Source: Rubrobacter sp. (GTDB taxonomy: Bacteria > Actinomycetota > Rubrobacteria > Rubrobacterales > Rubrobacteraceae). Taken from it: a stretch of DNA of 12,541 nucleotides. The stretch is taken from assembly GCA_013695335.1 (NCBI GenBank), contig JACDAR010000207.1:1-12541 (forward strand), given 5' to 3'. The notes under the pieces were generated by a model. The model was not told the DNA's origin, did no database searches, and saw only the letters and a program-made list of their open reading frames with translations. Positions 5,850-12,541 of this stretch are shown here, one piece after another (the first letter of the stretch is position 1; each line of letters starts with the position of its first letter). The translations under genes were made by a program, and so were the position numbers.

Positions 5850-6359
5850 ATGGAAGCTGAGATCACACTCCACGTAGACGGCGCCGAACACAGCCTGACC
5901 GTGGACACCCGGACGACGCTCCTCGACGCGCTGCGCGAGCACCTCGGAATAATCAGCCCGAAGAAGGGCTGCGACCACGGCCAGTGCGGAGCTTGCACCG
6001 TCATGCTCGACGGACGGCGGGCGAACAGTTGCCTCGCGCTTGCCGTCGCCCACGAGGGGGCTGAGATCGTCACCGCCGAAGGACTCGCCGAGAACGGCGA
6101 ACTTCATCCCATGCAGCGCTCTTTCATCGAGCACGACGGTTTTCAGTGCGGATACTGCACGCCGGGTCAGATCGTCTCGGCAATCGGGATGCTCGAAGAG
6201 GTCACGGCTGGCTGGCCGAGCCACGTCACCGGAGATTTGAACGTCGAGGAGATAGTGCTCGACGACGATGAGATCCGGGAGCGCATGAGCGGCAACCTCT
6301 GCCGCTGCGGCGCATACGCGAACATCGTCCCGGCCATCAGGGAGGTCTCGGGGCGATGA
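5850..6359 (+). CDS. paoA: Mo-hydroxylase [2Fe-2S] subunit (PaoA type)
   Basis: The 169-residue small subunit of a xanthine dehydrogenase family molybdenum hydroxylase; it carries two [2Fe-2S] clusters that pass electrons from the Mo site to FAD. The plant-ferredoxin-like half has C41, C46, C49 and C61 (KKGCDHGQCGACTVML, then NSC). The helical half has C100 and C103 (FQCGYCTPGQ) and C151 and C153 (GNLCRCGAY). All eight cluster ligands are present. ATG 5850 fits the family N-terminus and follows GAGAGGA, though the spacing is short. ATG 5799 would add 17 residues with no known motif. Unlike E. coli PaoA, there is no Tat signal in either version, so the enzyme should be cytoplasmic. The stop overlaps the next start (ATGA). 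Confidence 0.92.
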   Translation: MEAEITLHVDGAEHSLTVDTRTTLLDALREHLGIISPKKGCDHGQCGACTVMLDGRRANSCLALAVAHEGAEIVTAEGLAENGELHPMQRSFIEHDGFQCGYCTPGQIVSAIGMLEEVTAGWPSHVTGDLNVEEIVLDDDEIRERMSGNLCRCGAYANIVPAIREVSGR

Positions 6360-7345
6360 GACCATACAAGTACGTGCGCGCCCAGGACGTGGACGGCGCG
6401 GTCGCCACGCTCGCCGAAGCGCCGAACGCGGCGTTTCTCGCTGGCGGCACCAACCTCGTCGATCTGATGAAGCTGGAGGTAATGACGCCGGATATGCTCG
6501 TGGACGTGCGGCGTCTGACCTCGGATCGCGTCGAGGGTCTGGACGATGGCGGGCTACGAATCGGTGCTGCTGTCCCGAACAGCGTGCTCGCCGCTGACCA
6601 TAAGATCCGGAGCCGCTACCCCGCGCTCTCCCAGGCTCTTCTCGCTGGCGCATCAGGCCAACTCCGCAACCTCGCCACGACCGGCGGCAACCTACTCCAG
6701 CACACGCGCTGTGTCTACTGGCAGGACGTCACCACGCCCTGCAACAAACGCGAGCCGGGATCCGGCTGCTCCGCCATCGAAGGCCACAACAAGAACCACG
6801 CCATCCTCGGCGCCTCGGAACACTGCGTCGCCACCCATCCCTCGGATATGGCAGTCGCGATGGCGGCGCTCGACGCCTTCATCAACGTACAGGGGCCTGA
6901 AGGCGAACGTCGCATTCCCATAGAGGAATTGCACCGCCTCCCAGGCGACGAACCCCAGCGTGACACGACATTACAGCACGGCGAACTCATCACCTCCGTA
7001 GACCTGCCGCCGGTCGAGTTCTTCTCCAACTCGAAGTATCGCAAGGTGCGCGAGCGGGCATCATACGCCTTCGCCCTCGTCTCGGTCGCCGCCGCGCTCG
7101 ATATCGAAGACGGCATAGTAGGCGACGTGCGCATCGCGCTCGGCGGGGTCGCCCACAAGCCCTGGCGCGCCACGAAGGCCGAGGAAGCATTGCGGGGCGA
7201 ACCGGCGAGCGAGGCCAACTTCCGCGCCGCCGCGGACATCGAGCTCGAGGACGCACAGCCGCTGCGTGACAACGCCTTCAAAGTTCCGCTGGCCCGCAAC
7301 GTCATCACCCGCACGCTGCTCGACCTTTCGGAGGAGGGACGATGA
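6356..7345 (+). CDS. paoB: Mo-hydroxylase FAD subunit with [4Fe-4S] cysteines (PaoB type)
   Basis: A 329-residue FAD-binding subunit of the CoxM/PaoB class. FLAGGTNLVDLMK (27-39) and GQLRNLATTGGNLLQ (101-115) are the FAD pyrophosphate and ring contacts. An insert contains C119, C129, C138 and C157 (TRCVYW, TPCNKREPGSGCSA, EHCVATHPSDMAV), the four-cysteine pattern that holds an extra [4Fe-4S] cluster in E. coli PaoB. This places the enzyme with the periplasmic aldehyde oxidoreductase lineage rather than with ordinary xanthine dehydrogenase. The C-terminal domain (about 225-325) is the standard CO dehydrogenase flavoprotein fold. The gene is translationally coupled by ATGA overlaps at both ends. 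Confidence 0.92.
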   Translation: MRPYKYVRAQDVDGAVATLAEAPNAAFLAGGTNLVDLMKLEVMTPDMLVDVRRLTSDRVEGLDDGGLRIGAAVPNSVLAADHKIRSRYPALSQALLAGASGQLRNLATTGGNLLQHTRCVYWQDVTTPCNKREPGSGCSAIEGHNKNHAILGASEHCVATHPSDMAVAMAALDAFINVQGPEGERRIPIEELHRLPGDEPQRDTTLQHGELITSVDLPPVEFFSNSKYRKVRERASYAFALVSVAAALDIEDGIVGDVRIALGGVAHKPWRATKAEEALRGEPASEANFRAAADIELEDAQPLRDNAFKVPLARNVITRTLLDLSEEGR

Positions 7346-9429
7346 GCACTACCACGCGCACGACCGGCGGGGCCATCGGCGCTTCCCTCGACCGGATAGA
7401 CGGCCCACGGAAAGTAACGGGGACTGCCCCCTATGCCTACGAACACCGCGTGGACAACCCGCTCTACCTGTTCCCACTGCGGAGTGAGATCGTCCGCGGC
7501 CAGGTCACGGGAATAGACGCAAGCGCCGCCGAAGCCCTCCCTGGCGTCGTCGTGGTCGTCACCCACGAGAACGCGCCGCAATTGGCGGATACGGGAGATA
7601 GGGAACTCGCGATCCTTCAGTCCGGCGAGGTTGCCTTCCGCAACCAGTACGTCGGGGCCGTCCTCGCCGAGACGTTCGAGGCGGCCAGGCACGCTGCGGG
7701 CCTCGTCGAGGTTTCCTACGCCGAGGAGCCGCACGAGGCGGAGCTTCGGGAAGACGGCGACCTGTACACGCCGGAGCAATTGAACGCTGGCTTTCCAACC
7801 GACACGGAGGAAGGCGACGTGGAAGAGGCTTTCTCCTCGGCGGCGGTGACGCTCGACGGGCGGTATACGACGCCGATGGAGCACAACAATCCCATGGAGC
7901 CGCATACGACGGTCGCCGTGTGGAAAGCTGGGGATCTCACGCTGTACGAATCCACGCAGGGCGCGCATCCGGTCCAGAGAACCGTCGCAAAGATATTCGG
8001 CATCGACAGGAACAGGGCGCGGGTCGTGGCACCATACGTCGGGGGAGGGTTCGGCTCGAAGGGGCTGCCCCACGCCAACACCATCCTCGCGGCGCTGGCG
8101 GCGCAGATGGTCGAAGGCCGCCCCGTGAAGTTCGCGGTGACGCGCCAGCAGATGTTCACGGGCGTCGGGTACCGCACCCCGACGATACAGAAGATTCGAC
8201 TGGGCGCCGACAGCGAGGGCCGTCTCACGGCGGTTACCCACGACGTTATCGAGCAGACCTCGAAGATCAAAGAGTTCGCAGAGCAGACGGCCGCCGTGAC
8301 CCGCTCCATGTACGCCACGGACAACCGCCGCACCACGCACAGGCTCGCCGCGCTCGACGTGCCAGTGCCTTCCTGGATGCGCGCGCCGGGCGAAGCGCCA
8401 GGCATGTTCGCGCTCGAATCCGCGATGGACGAGATGGCTGAGAAGTGCGGCCTCGATCCGATCGAGTTCCGCATCCGCAACGAACCGGAGATCGACGCGG
8501 AGACTGGACTTCCATACTCCAGCCGCAATCTGGTCGCCTGCCTCCGCGAAGGGGCGGAGCGGTTCGGGTGGCGGGATCGCACCCCGGCCCCACGCTCCCA
8601 CCAGGAAGGGCGCTGGCTCGTCGGGAACGGCGTGGCGTCCGCAACCTATCCAGTCTTCAGGCTGCCGGGTTCGCGGGCGACGATCCGCTACGAGGGTGAC
8701 GATAAGTACGCGGTGGAGTTCGGGGCCGCGGACGTCGGCACCGGCGCATGGACGGCCCTCACCCAGATATCCGCCGATGCCATCGGGGTCGGCGTAGATA
8801 ACATCGAACTCCGAATTGGGGATACAGCCTTCCCCTTCGCCTCCGTAGCTGGAGGTTCATCTGGCATCACTGCCTGGGGTTCTGCCATCTTCGAGGCGGC
8901 CCGCGTGTTCCGCGAGCGGCACGGCGATAACCCGTCAGAGGGGGACGAGGTACAGGCCCGTACTCCAAACAACCCGGAGACCGAAAACTATGCGATGCAC
9001 GCCTTCGGGGCGTTCTTCGTCGAAGCGCGCGTGGACGTGGATACGTGCGAGGTGCGCGTCCCACGCATGACTGGCGTGTTCGCGGCGGGCAAGATCATCA
9101 ACGCCAAGACCGCCCGCTCCCAGTTCATGGGCGGCATGACGATGGGCCTCTCGATGGCGCTGCACGAGGAGAGCCTGGTGGACGGAAGGTTCGGGCACGT
9201 AATCAACCAAGACTTCGCCGAATACCACATCCCAACCAACGCTGATATCGGTGAGATGGACATATCCTGGATCGACGAGGACGACCCATACGTCAACCCG
9301 ATGGGATCCAAAGGTATAGGTGAGATCGGCATAGTCGGTTCCGCAGCCGCAGTCGCCAACGCCGTATACAACGCCACCGGCATCCGGGTCCGCGACCTCC
9401 CCATCACCCCGGACAAACTCATTCAATGA
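7342..9429 (+). CDS. paoC: Mo-hydroxylase molybdopterin-binding catalytic subunit (PaoC type)
   Basis: A 695-residue catalytic subunit that binds molybdenum cytosine dinucleotide or a related cofactor and hydroxylates aldehydes or heterocycles with water as the oxygen source. The N-terminal a/b hammerhead domain (about 18-130) starts RIDGPRKVTGTAPYAYE. The Mo-binding domains follow, with PYVGGGFGSKG (231-241), the MRAPG loop (346-350) and the catalytic Glu at 661 in GSKGIGEIGIVGSAAA. The length (about 700) fits the PaoC/YagR branch, which is shorter than the 770-780 residues of xanthine dehydrogenase XdhB-type subunits. GGAGGAGGG at 7331-7338 is a strong ribosome site. The substrate is not determined by these motifs; aldehydes are favoured by the match of all three subunits to PaoABC. 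No XdhC/PaoD-type chaperone gene is in the window. Confidence 0.92.
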   Translation: MSTTTRTTGGAIGASLDRIDGPRKVTGTAPYAYEHRVDNPLYLFPLRSEIVRGQVTGIDASAAEALPGVVVVVTHENAPQLADTGDRELAILQSGEVAFRNQYVGAVLAETFEAARHAAGLVEVSYAEEPHEAELREDGDLYTPEQLNAGFPTDTEEGDVEEAFSSAAVTLDGRYTTPMEHNNPMEPHTTVAVWKAGDLTLYESTQGAHPVQRTVAKIFGIDRNRARVVAPYVGGGFGSKGLPHANTILAALAAQMVEGRPVKFAVTRQQMFTGVGYRTPTIQKIRLGADSEGRLTAVTHDVIEQTSKIKEFAEQTAAVTRSMYATDNRRTTHRLAALDVPVPSWMRAPGEAPGMFALESAMDEMAEKCGLDPIEFRIRNEPEIDAETGLPYSSRNLVACLREGAERFGWRDRTPAPRSHQEGRWLVGNGVASATYPVFRLPGSRATIRYEGDDKYAVEFGAADVGTGAWTALTQISADAIGVGVDNIELRIGDTAFPFASVAGGSSGITAWGSAIFEAARVFRERHGDNPSEGDEVQARTPNNPETENYAMHAFGAFFVEARVDVDTCEVRVPRMTGVFAAGKIINAKTARSQFMGGMTMGLSMALHEESLVDGRFGHVINQDFAEYHIPTNADIGEMDISWIDEDDPYVNPMGSKGIGEIGIVGSAAAVANAVYNATGIRVRDLPITPDKLIQ

Positions 9430-9461
9430 CAGACACGAAGGTAATAGGAAAGGTGAGCCCC

Positions 9462-9935
9462 ATGAGCACTACAATCGGAGACGTGGCAGCAGACGTTGGC
9501 AAGGGCCTATTCGCGGGCCTGTCCGGGACTGCCGCCATGACGGTGTCGAGCACCCTGGAGATGAAGCTCAGCGGGCGCGGCGCCAGCCAGAGCCAGACCC
9601 CGGCGGAGGCCGCAGAGGCGGTGCTTGACGTCGAGCCGGAGGACGAAGGGTCCGAAGCCCAATTCTCCAACCTGGTCCACTGGGGCTACGGTACGGGCTG
9701 GGGAGCCGTGCGAGGGCTCCTCGCATCGGCCGGGCTCTCCGGCCCCGTGGCCACGGCGGCGCACCTCGGGCTGGTCTGGGGCTCGGAGCAGGCCGTCCTC
9801 CCGGCGCTTGGCGTCTCCGCGCCTGTCTTCAAGTACGGCGGGAAGGCGGTCGCCACCGACCTGCTCCACCACACCGTGTACGCCACGGCCACGGGCCTGG
9901 CATACACCTATCTCGACCGGAGCCAGACCCGGTAG
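9462..9935 (+). CDS. Small multi-pass membrane protein, possibly YagU-like
   Basis: A 157-residue protein with about four hydrophobic stretches (residues 15-32, 70-91, 94-120 and 128-150) and a hydrophilic acidic loop (EPEDEGSE). His residues lie in or beside the helices (H73, H101, H136, H137). The start at ATG 9462 follows AAAGGTGAG at 9449-9457. An alternative ATG at 9426 overlaps the catalytic subunit stop (ATGA) and would add 12 residues. The layout loosely resembles the DUF1440/YagU inner-membrane family, whose E. coli gene also neighbours the pao genes. This is suggestive only, as I cannot align them securely. A membrane anchor or transport role for the aldehyde enzyme is inference. 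Confidence 0.65.
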   Translation: MSTTIGDVAADVGKGLFAGLSGTAAMTVSSTLEMKLSGRGASQSQTPAEAAEAVLDVEPEDEGSEAQFSNLVHWGYGTGWGAVRGLLASAGLSGPVATAAHLGLVWGSEQAVLPALGVSAPVFKYGGKAVATDLLHHTVYATATGLAYTYLDRSQTR

Positions 9936-9987
9936 CACCCACGACCGCGATGGCTGAACACCAGCGAACAAATCGAGGAGACGAGAT

Positions 9988-10863
9988 ATGACGGAACGGA
10001 ACACGGCAGAGAGCGCAGCCGCAGCGGGAACTTTCGACCTTGGCGGAGAGTTCAAGGTGAACCGCCTGGGCTTCGGGGCCATGCGCATCACGGGAGATGG
10101 GATCTGGGGCGAACCAGCCGACCCCAGCGAGGCGAAGGCGGTCCTCCGTCGGGCCGTAGAACTTGGCATCAACCTGATCGACACCGCCGATTCCTACGGC
10201 CCCGACGTATCCGAACGCCTGATCGGCGAGACGCTCCACCCTTACCCTGACGACCTGGTGATCGCCACCAAGGTCGGCCTGACTCGCCCTGGTCCGAACG
10301 ACTGGAGGCCGGACGGCCGCCCAGAGCACATCCGCGAGGCCATCGAGGGCAGCCTCAGGCGCTTGAAGCTGGACAGGATCGACCTCTACCAGCTACACCG
10401 CATAGACCAGGACGTTCCACTCGAAGAGTCTCTCGGAACGATGTCCGAGCTGCGGGAAGAGGGCAAGGTCCGGCACGTCGGGCTCTCCGAGGTCGGCGTC
10501 GAGGAGTTGCGGCAGGCGCAGGAGATCGTGCCGATCTCATCCGTGCAGAACCGCTACAATCTCACAGACCGCGGCTCGGAGGCCGTCCTCGAAGCCTGCG
10601 AGGAGGCCGGAATAGCCTTCATCCCCTGGTTCCCGCTGGCGGCCGGTCCCCTGGCGCGGGAAGGCGGGCCGGTGGACGAGATCTCCACGCGCCACGACGC
10701 CACCCCAGGACAGGTGGCGCTCGCCTGGCTGCTTCGCCGTTCGCGCGTGATGCTGCCGATCCCCGGAACCTCATCCGTAGCCCACCTGGAGGAGAACGTC
10801 GCAGCTGCATCTCTGGTGCTATCGGACGAAGAGTACGCCGAACTCTCCGAGGTCTCTGGTTAG
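9988..10863 (+). CDS. Aldo/keto reductase
   Basis: A 291-residue (alpha/beta)8-barrel oxidoreductase that reduces aldehydes and ketones with NADPH. The catalytic tetrad is complete: D65 and Y70 (NLIDTADSYG), K95 (VIATKVGL) and H137 (DLYQLHRID). The opening NRLGFGAMRITGDGIWG and the stretch HPYPDDLVIATK resemble the YdbC-like branch. IPGTSSVAHLEENVAA near the C-terminus is the NADP+ 2'-phosphate loop. GAGGAG at 9975-9980 sets ATG 9988. It lies 52 bases after the membrane protein gene. Its presence next to an aldehyde-oxidising enzyme gives both reductive and oxidative routes for aldehydes. Confidence 0.9.
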   Translation: MTERNTAESAAAAGTFDLGGEFKVNRLGFGAMRITGDGIWGEPADPSEAKAVLRRAVELGINLIDTADSYGPDVSERLIGETLHPYPDDLVIATKVGLTRPGPNDWRPDGRPEHIREAIEGSLRRLKLDRIDLYQLHRIDQDVPLEESLGTMSELREEGKVRHVGLSEVGVEELRQAQEIVPISSVQNRYNLTDRGSEAVLEACEEAGIAFIPWFPLAAGPLAREGGPVDEISTRHDATPGQVALAWLLRRSRVMLPIPGTSSVAHLEENVAAASLVLSDEEYAELSEVSG

Positions 10864-10881
10864 AAGCCAGGGAGGAGAAAC

Positions 10882-11097
10882 TTGCTCGCCCTGGTTGACA
10901 TACCGGATGGACAGGACATCTCCGGCGTGGTGACGCAGCCCGCATCCGAGGGCAGCGGCCCCAGCGAGGGCGTGTGCGTGATCGCGTTGGCGGATCAGGC
11001 TTGGGCTCTGGGCCGAACGCGCCGTCTCGACTACCCGCATCGGAGCCCTGCTCAGGGTTCATCGCTGGCAGGACGAGACCACGGAAATCGAAACTAA
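10882..11097 (+). CDS. Possible small protein or gene remnant
   Basis: A 71-codon frame starting at TTG 10882 after GGAGGAG (10871-10877), within the 249-base gap after the reductase. Its stop TAA overlaps the ribosome site AAGGAGGT of the next gene, as in a coupled pair. The product (VDIPDGQDISGVV at 5-17, then Ser/Gly/Arg-rich) is not recognised and its second half looks random. CCAGGG (10867-10872) and CCCTGG (10889-10894) could hide this ribosome site in a hairpin. It may be a relic or leader peptide. Confidence 0.3.
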   Translation: MLALVDIPDGQDISGVVTQPASEGSGPSEGVCVIALADQAWALGRTRRLDYPHRSPAQGSSLAGRDHGNRN

Positions 11098-11103
11098 GGA
11101 GGT
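11096..11103 (+). promoter_or_regulatory. Full-length Shine-Dalgarno AAGGAGGT
   Basis: A near-perfect complement to the 16S rRNA tail, nine bases before ATG 11113, indicating strong translation of the PPOX gene. It overlaps the stop of the small upstream frame. Confidence 0.8.
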
Positions 11104-11112
11104 ATACGCAGC

Positions 11113-11553
11113 ATGGCTGACACGAAGAATGGTCCCGAATTGCACCCGGATACGGTGGAGCTCGCCAAGGGAACCAACTACGGCTCCATCACCACCATGC
11201 TCCCGAGCGGCAACTTCCAGACCCAGATCATCTGGGTCCACACTGACGGCGAGCGCCTGGTCGTGAACACCGAGGTACACCGCCAGAAGTATAAGGATAT
11301 CGAGCGCGACTCAAGGGTGACGCTCGCCATCCGCGACGAGCAAGACCCCTACCACTACGCCGAAGTGCGCGGGCGGGTGGTGGAAACGGTCACGGGACAG
11401 GAGGCCCGCGACCACATAGACCAGTTGTCCCAGAAGTACCACGGACAGGATTACGATCCCGACGCCATCAAGAGCGAACGGGTGATGCTCTGGATCGTCC
11501 CGGAACGACAGACCATCGTGGATCAGAAAGCCGGCACCGGCACGGAAGACTGA
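11113..11553 (+). CDS. PPOX-class F420/flavin-dependent oxidoreductase
   Basis: A 146-residue split-barrel protein of the pyridoxamine oxidase-like superfamily, the usual length of the Rv1155-like F420-binding (FDOR-B) group. The pattern is an N-terminal helix (VELAKGTNYGSITTMLPSG), strands NFQTQIIWVHTDGERLVVNTEVHRQKYKDIERDSRVTLAI (33-72 region, containing the phosphate-contacting HRQKY segment), then HYAEVRGRVVETVTG and HIDQLSQKYHGQDY (101-114), and a last strand VMLWIVPERQTIVD. Such proteins use F420H2 or FMN to reduce varied electrophiles; the exact cofactor cannot be decided here. No F420 reductase gene is in view. It could be driven by its own promoter in the 249-base gap. Confidence 0.82.
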   Translation: MADTKNGPELHPDTVELAKGTNYGSITTMLPSGNFQTQIIWVHTDGERLVVNTEVHRQKYKDIERDSRVTLAIRDEQDPYHYAEVRGRVVETVTGQEARDHIDQLSQKYHGQDYDPDAIKSERVMLWIVPERQTIVDQKAGTGTED

Positions 11554-11756
11554 CAACCGAACCACGATACGCCTTTCCGACCAATTTACTTTCCGAGGCT
11601 GGCCCCGATGTTCAATCGTTCCCGCCACTGGGTAAGAGTGTCGGTGAATTCGCGGGTATCGTTCGCACTGTAGAACAGCGTTTTCGCGTCTCAGGCACGG
11701 TACACGCGAGCAGCTAAGGTGAGACGATCGAGAAAGGAGACATCGTAGCAAACGAG
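11554..11756. other. Intergenic gap before the PfpI gene
   Basis: About 200 bases with no credible gene and a few AT-rich tracts (ACCAATTTACTTTCC near 11579). It may carry a promoter for the PfpI gene. No terminator hairpin with a U-run was found after the PPOX stop. Confidence 0.4.
11733..11740 (+). promoter_or_regulatory. Ribosome site pointing at a GTA codon
   Basis: AAAGGAGA lies four bases before GTA at 11745-11747, the position where a start codon would be expected. The first usable start in frame, TTG 11757, is 16 bases away, beyond normal spacing. It decides how the PfpI gene is read. Confidence 0.6.
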
Positions 11757-12320
11757 TTGCAGGGCAAGAAGATCGCCATACTCATCGCCCCGGTCGGTTC
11801 CGAGCAGACCGAATTCGTGCAGCCCCGGCAGGCTGTCGAGGAAGCCGGCGCGAGCATAGACGTGATCGGGCTCCAGACCGGCGAGGCCCAGACGATGAAC
11901 AGCGACATCAACCCGGGCGAGACGTTCGAAGTAGAGAAGGCCGTGGCGGATGTGTCGTCCGATGACTACGACGGGCTCGTCGTTCCTGGCGGCACCGTGG
12001 GCGCGGACAACCTGCGCGGCGATGCTGACGCTGTTGCCTTCGTGCGAGGCTTCTTCGAGCAGGCCAAGCCGGTGGGTGTGATCTGTCACGGCCCGTGGAC
12101 ACTGGTCGAAGCCGACGTAGTCAAGGGCCGCACCCTGACCTCCTTCCCAACCCTCCAGACCGACATCCGCAACGCTGGAGGCAACTGGGTGGACGAGGAA
12201 GTGGTAACCGACCAGGGACTCGTGACCAGCCGCAACCCGGACGACCTCGACGCCTTCTGCGCCAAGATCGTCGAAGAGTTCGCCGAAGGCAAGCACGCGG
12301 ATCAAGCCCGCAGCGTCTGA
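11757..12320 (+). CDS. PfpI/DJ-1 family glutamine amidotransferase-like protein
   Basis: A 187-residue (from TTG 11757) DJ-1/PfpI superfamily protein. The nucleophile elbow is KPVGVICHGPWTLVEA with C110 and H111, E15 lies in the first loop (PVGSEQTEF), and YDGLVVPGGTVGADNLR (71-87) is the typical PGG segment. Family members act as intracellular proteases, chaperones or glyoxalase/deglycase enzymes in stress defence. Counting back, GTA-GCA-AAC-GAG-TTG would translate as the family-like opening (V/M)ANELQGKK, so the original start seems to have been at 11745 and now reads GTA. The next in-frame codon upstream that matters is TAA at 11715-11717, so no other start exists. A Rho-independent terminator follows 28 bases after the stop. 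Confidence 0.85.
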   Translation: MQGKKIAILIAPVGSEQTEFVQPRQAVEEAGASIDVIGLQTGEAQTMNSDINPGETFEVEKAVADVSSDDYDGLVVPGGTVGADNLRGDADAVAFVRGFFEQAKPVGVICHGPWTLVEADVVKGRTLTSFPTLQTDIRNAGGNWVDEEVVTDQGLVTSRNPDDLDAFCAKIVEEFAEGKHADQARSV

Positions 12321-12348
12321 GAGAACGGAGCCGTTTGAGTAGAGCTAG

Positions 12349-12387
12349 CCTGCGCGGAGATCGCTCATAATCTCTGCGCAGGTTTTT
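12349..12387 (+). terminator. Rho-independent terminator
   Basis: CCTGCGCGGAGAT (12349-12361) pairs with ATCTCTGCGCAGG (12370-12382), a 13-bp stem with one G-T pair and an 8-base loop, followed directly by TTTTT (12383-12387). It is the only strong intrinsic terminator in the window and marks the end of the gene run. Confidence 0.92.
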
Positions 12388-12541
12388 GCTTCGGATGGTA
12401 GGTTGCCACGGTCACTACCCTCGTATCTCCCAATCGACGGAAGGCTAACATGGCCCAAAATGTATAGCCGGTATCGGACATATCAACGCTCGGCGAGAGA
12501 TTATCAGGGTACAAGAGTTCCCAGATAAAGCGGTCACTAAG
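12365..12541 (-). CDS. Possible 3' end of a convergent gene (partial)
   Basis: A leftward frame is open from the window edge for 58 codons to a TGA at 12365-12367. Its product contains Trp, Phe and Tyr in a protein-like mix (FIWELLYP, GYTFWAMLAFRRLGD, VVTVATYHP). I do not recognise it, the local GC content is low, and an open stretch of this size can occur by chance. If real, its end overlaps the terminator hairpin. Confidence 0.2.
   Translation of the reverse strand, partial: LSDRFIWELLYPDNLSPSVDMSDTGYTFWAMLAFRRLGDTRVVTVATYHPKQKPAQRL
12388..12541. other. AT-richer end of window
   Basis: Beyond the terminator I see no rightward gene. Base composition is clearly less GC-rich than in the genes to the left. 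The only candidate is the partial leftward frame listed separately. Confidence 0.4.

Noticed and set aside
5608..5877. An 89-codon frame overlapping the acidic protein and the start of the [2Fe-2S] subunit
   Set aside because: It conflicts with both genes and has no motif; its apparent coding look comes from the repeated DNA of the acidic gene.
5649..6653. A 334-codon antisense frame opposite the [2Fe-2S] subunit and its upstream gap
   Set aside because: No recognisable motif, and the opposite strand encodes all eight cluster cysteines of a standard subunit.
6715..8601. A 628-codon open frame antisense to the FAD and Mo subunit genes
   Set aside because: Its translation is Arg/Gly/Val/Leu-rich without family motifs, and it lies opposite two well-supported genes. 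Long antisense frames are normal in high-GC DNA.
11043..11060. Hairpin GAGCCCT/AGGGTTC considered as a terminator before the PPOX gene
   Set aside because: The stem is short and no U-run follows.

Overview
The window looks like a piece of an actinobacterial chromosome, most likely Rubrobacter or a close relative. I infer this from the high GC content, GTG/TTG starts, strong Shine-Dalgarno sequences, and two protein types that I recall as expanded in Rubrobacter: the NarL/LuxR regulator with a Gln in the phosphoacceptor slot, and the small protein opening VRILIMVSPLMYREAL. No tRNA, rRNA, CRISPR array or insertion sequence was seen.

Region 1 (1-3001) is regulatory. A small receiver-like protein (336-704, +) converges on a NarL/LuxR-type response regulator (723-1394, -). 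That regulator is divergent from a PadR-type winged-helix protein carrying a C-terminal PAS domain (1982-3001, +). The roughly 590-base gap between the divergent genes carries two short boxes (ACTACATACT and ACATTTTAC), repeated about 90-150 bases upstream of both start codons.

Region 2 (3002-3600) holds no intact gene. It contains a strong hairpin and the decayed 3' part of an alpha/beta hydrolase gene (one frameshift, one in-frame stop), then a 12-base palindrome just before the next gene set.

Region 3 (3601-12320) is a long run of same-strand genes with no visible internal terminator. In order they encode an antibiotic-biosynthesis-monooxygenase-fold protein, a SnoaL-like ester cyclase, a metal-free formate dehydrogenase whose cofactor-specificity residues point to NADP+, a small acidic repeat protein, a three-subunit molybdenum hydroxylase of the E. 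coli PaoABC type, a small membrane protein, an aldo/keto reductase, a PPOX-fold (F420/flavin) oxidoreductase and a PfpI/DJ-1 family protein. The last has a GTA where a start codon would be expected. A clear intrinsic terminator follows at 12349-12387.

Read together, region 3 looks like an aldehyde/formate and redox stress cassette. The Mo enzyme would oxidise aldehydes to acids, the aldo/keto reductase would reduce carbonyls with NADPH, formate dehydrogenase would regenerate NADPH from formate, and the PfpI and monooxygenase-fold proteins would handle reactive by-products. The protein families are seen in the sequence. The joint pathway is inference. The gap before the PPOX gene (249 bases) and the gap before the PfpI gene (about 200 bases) could hold further promoters.
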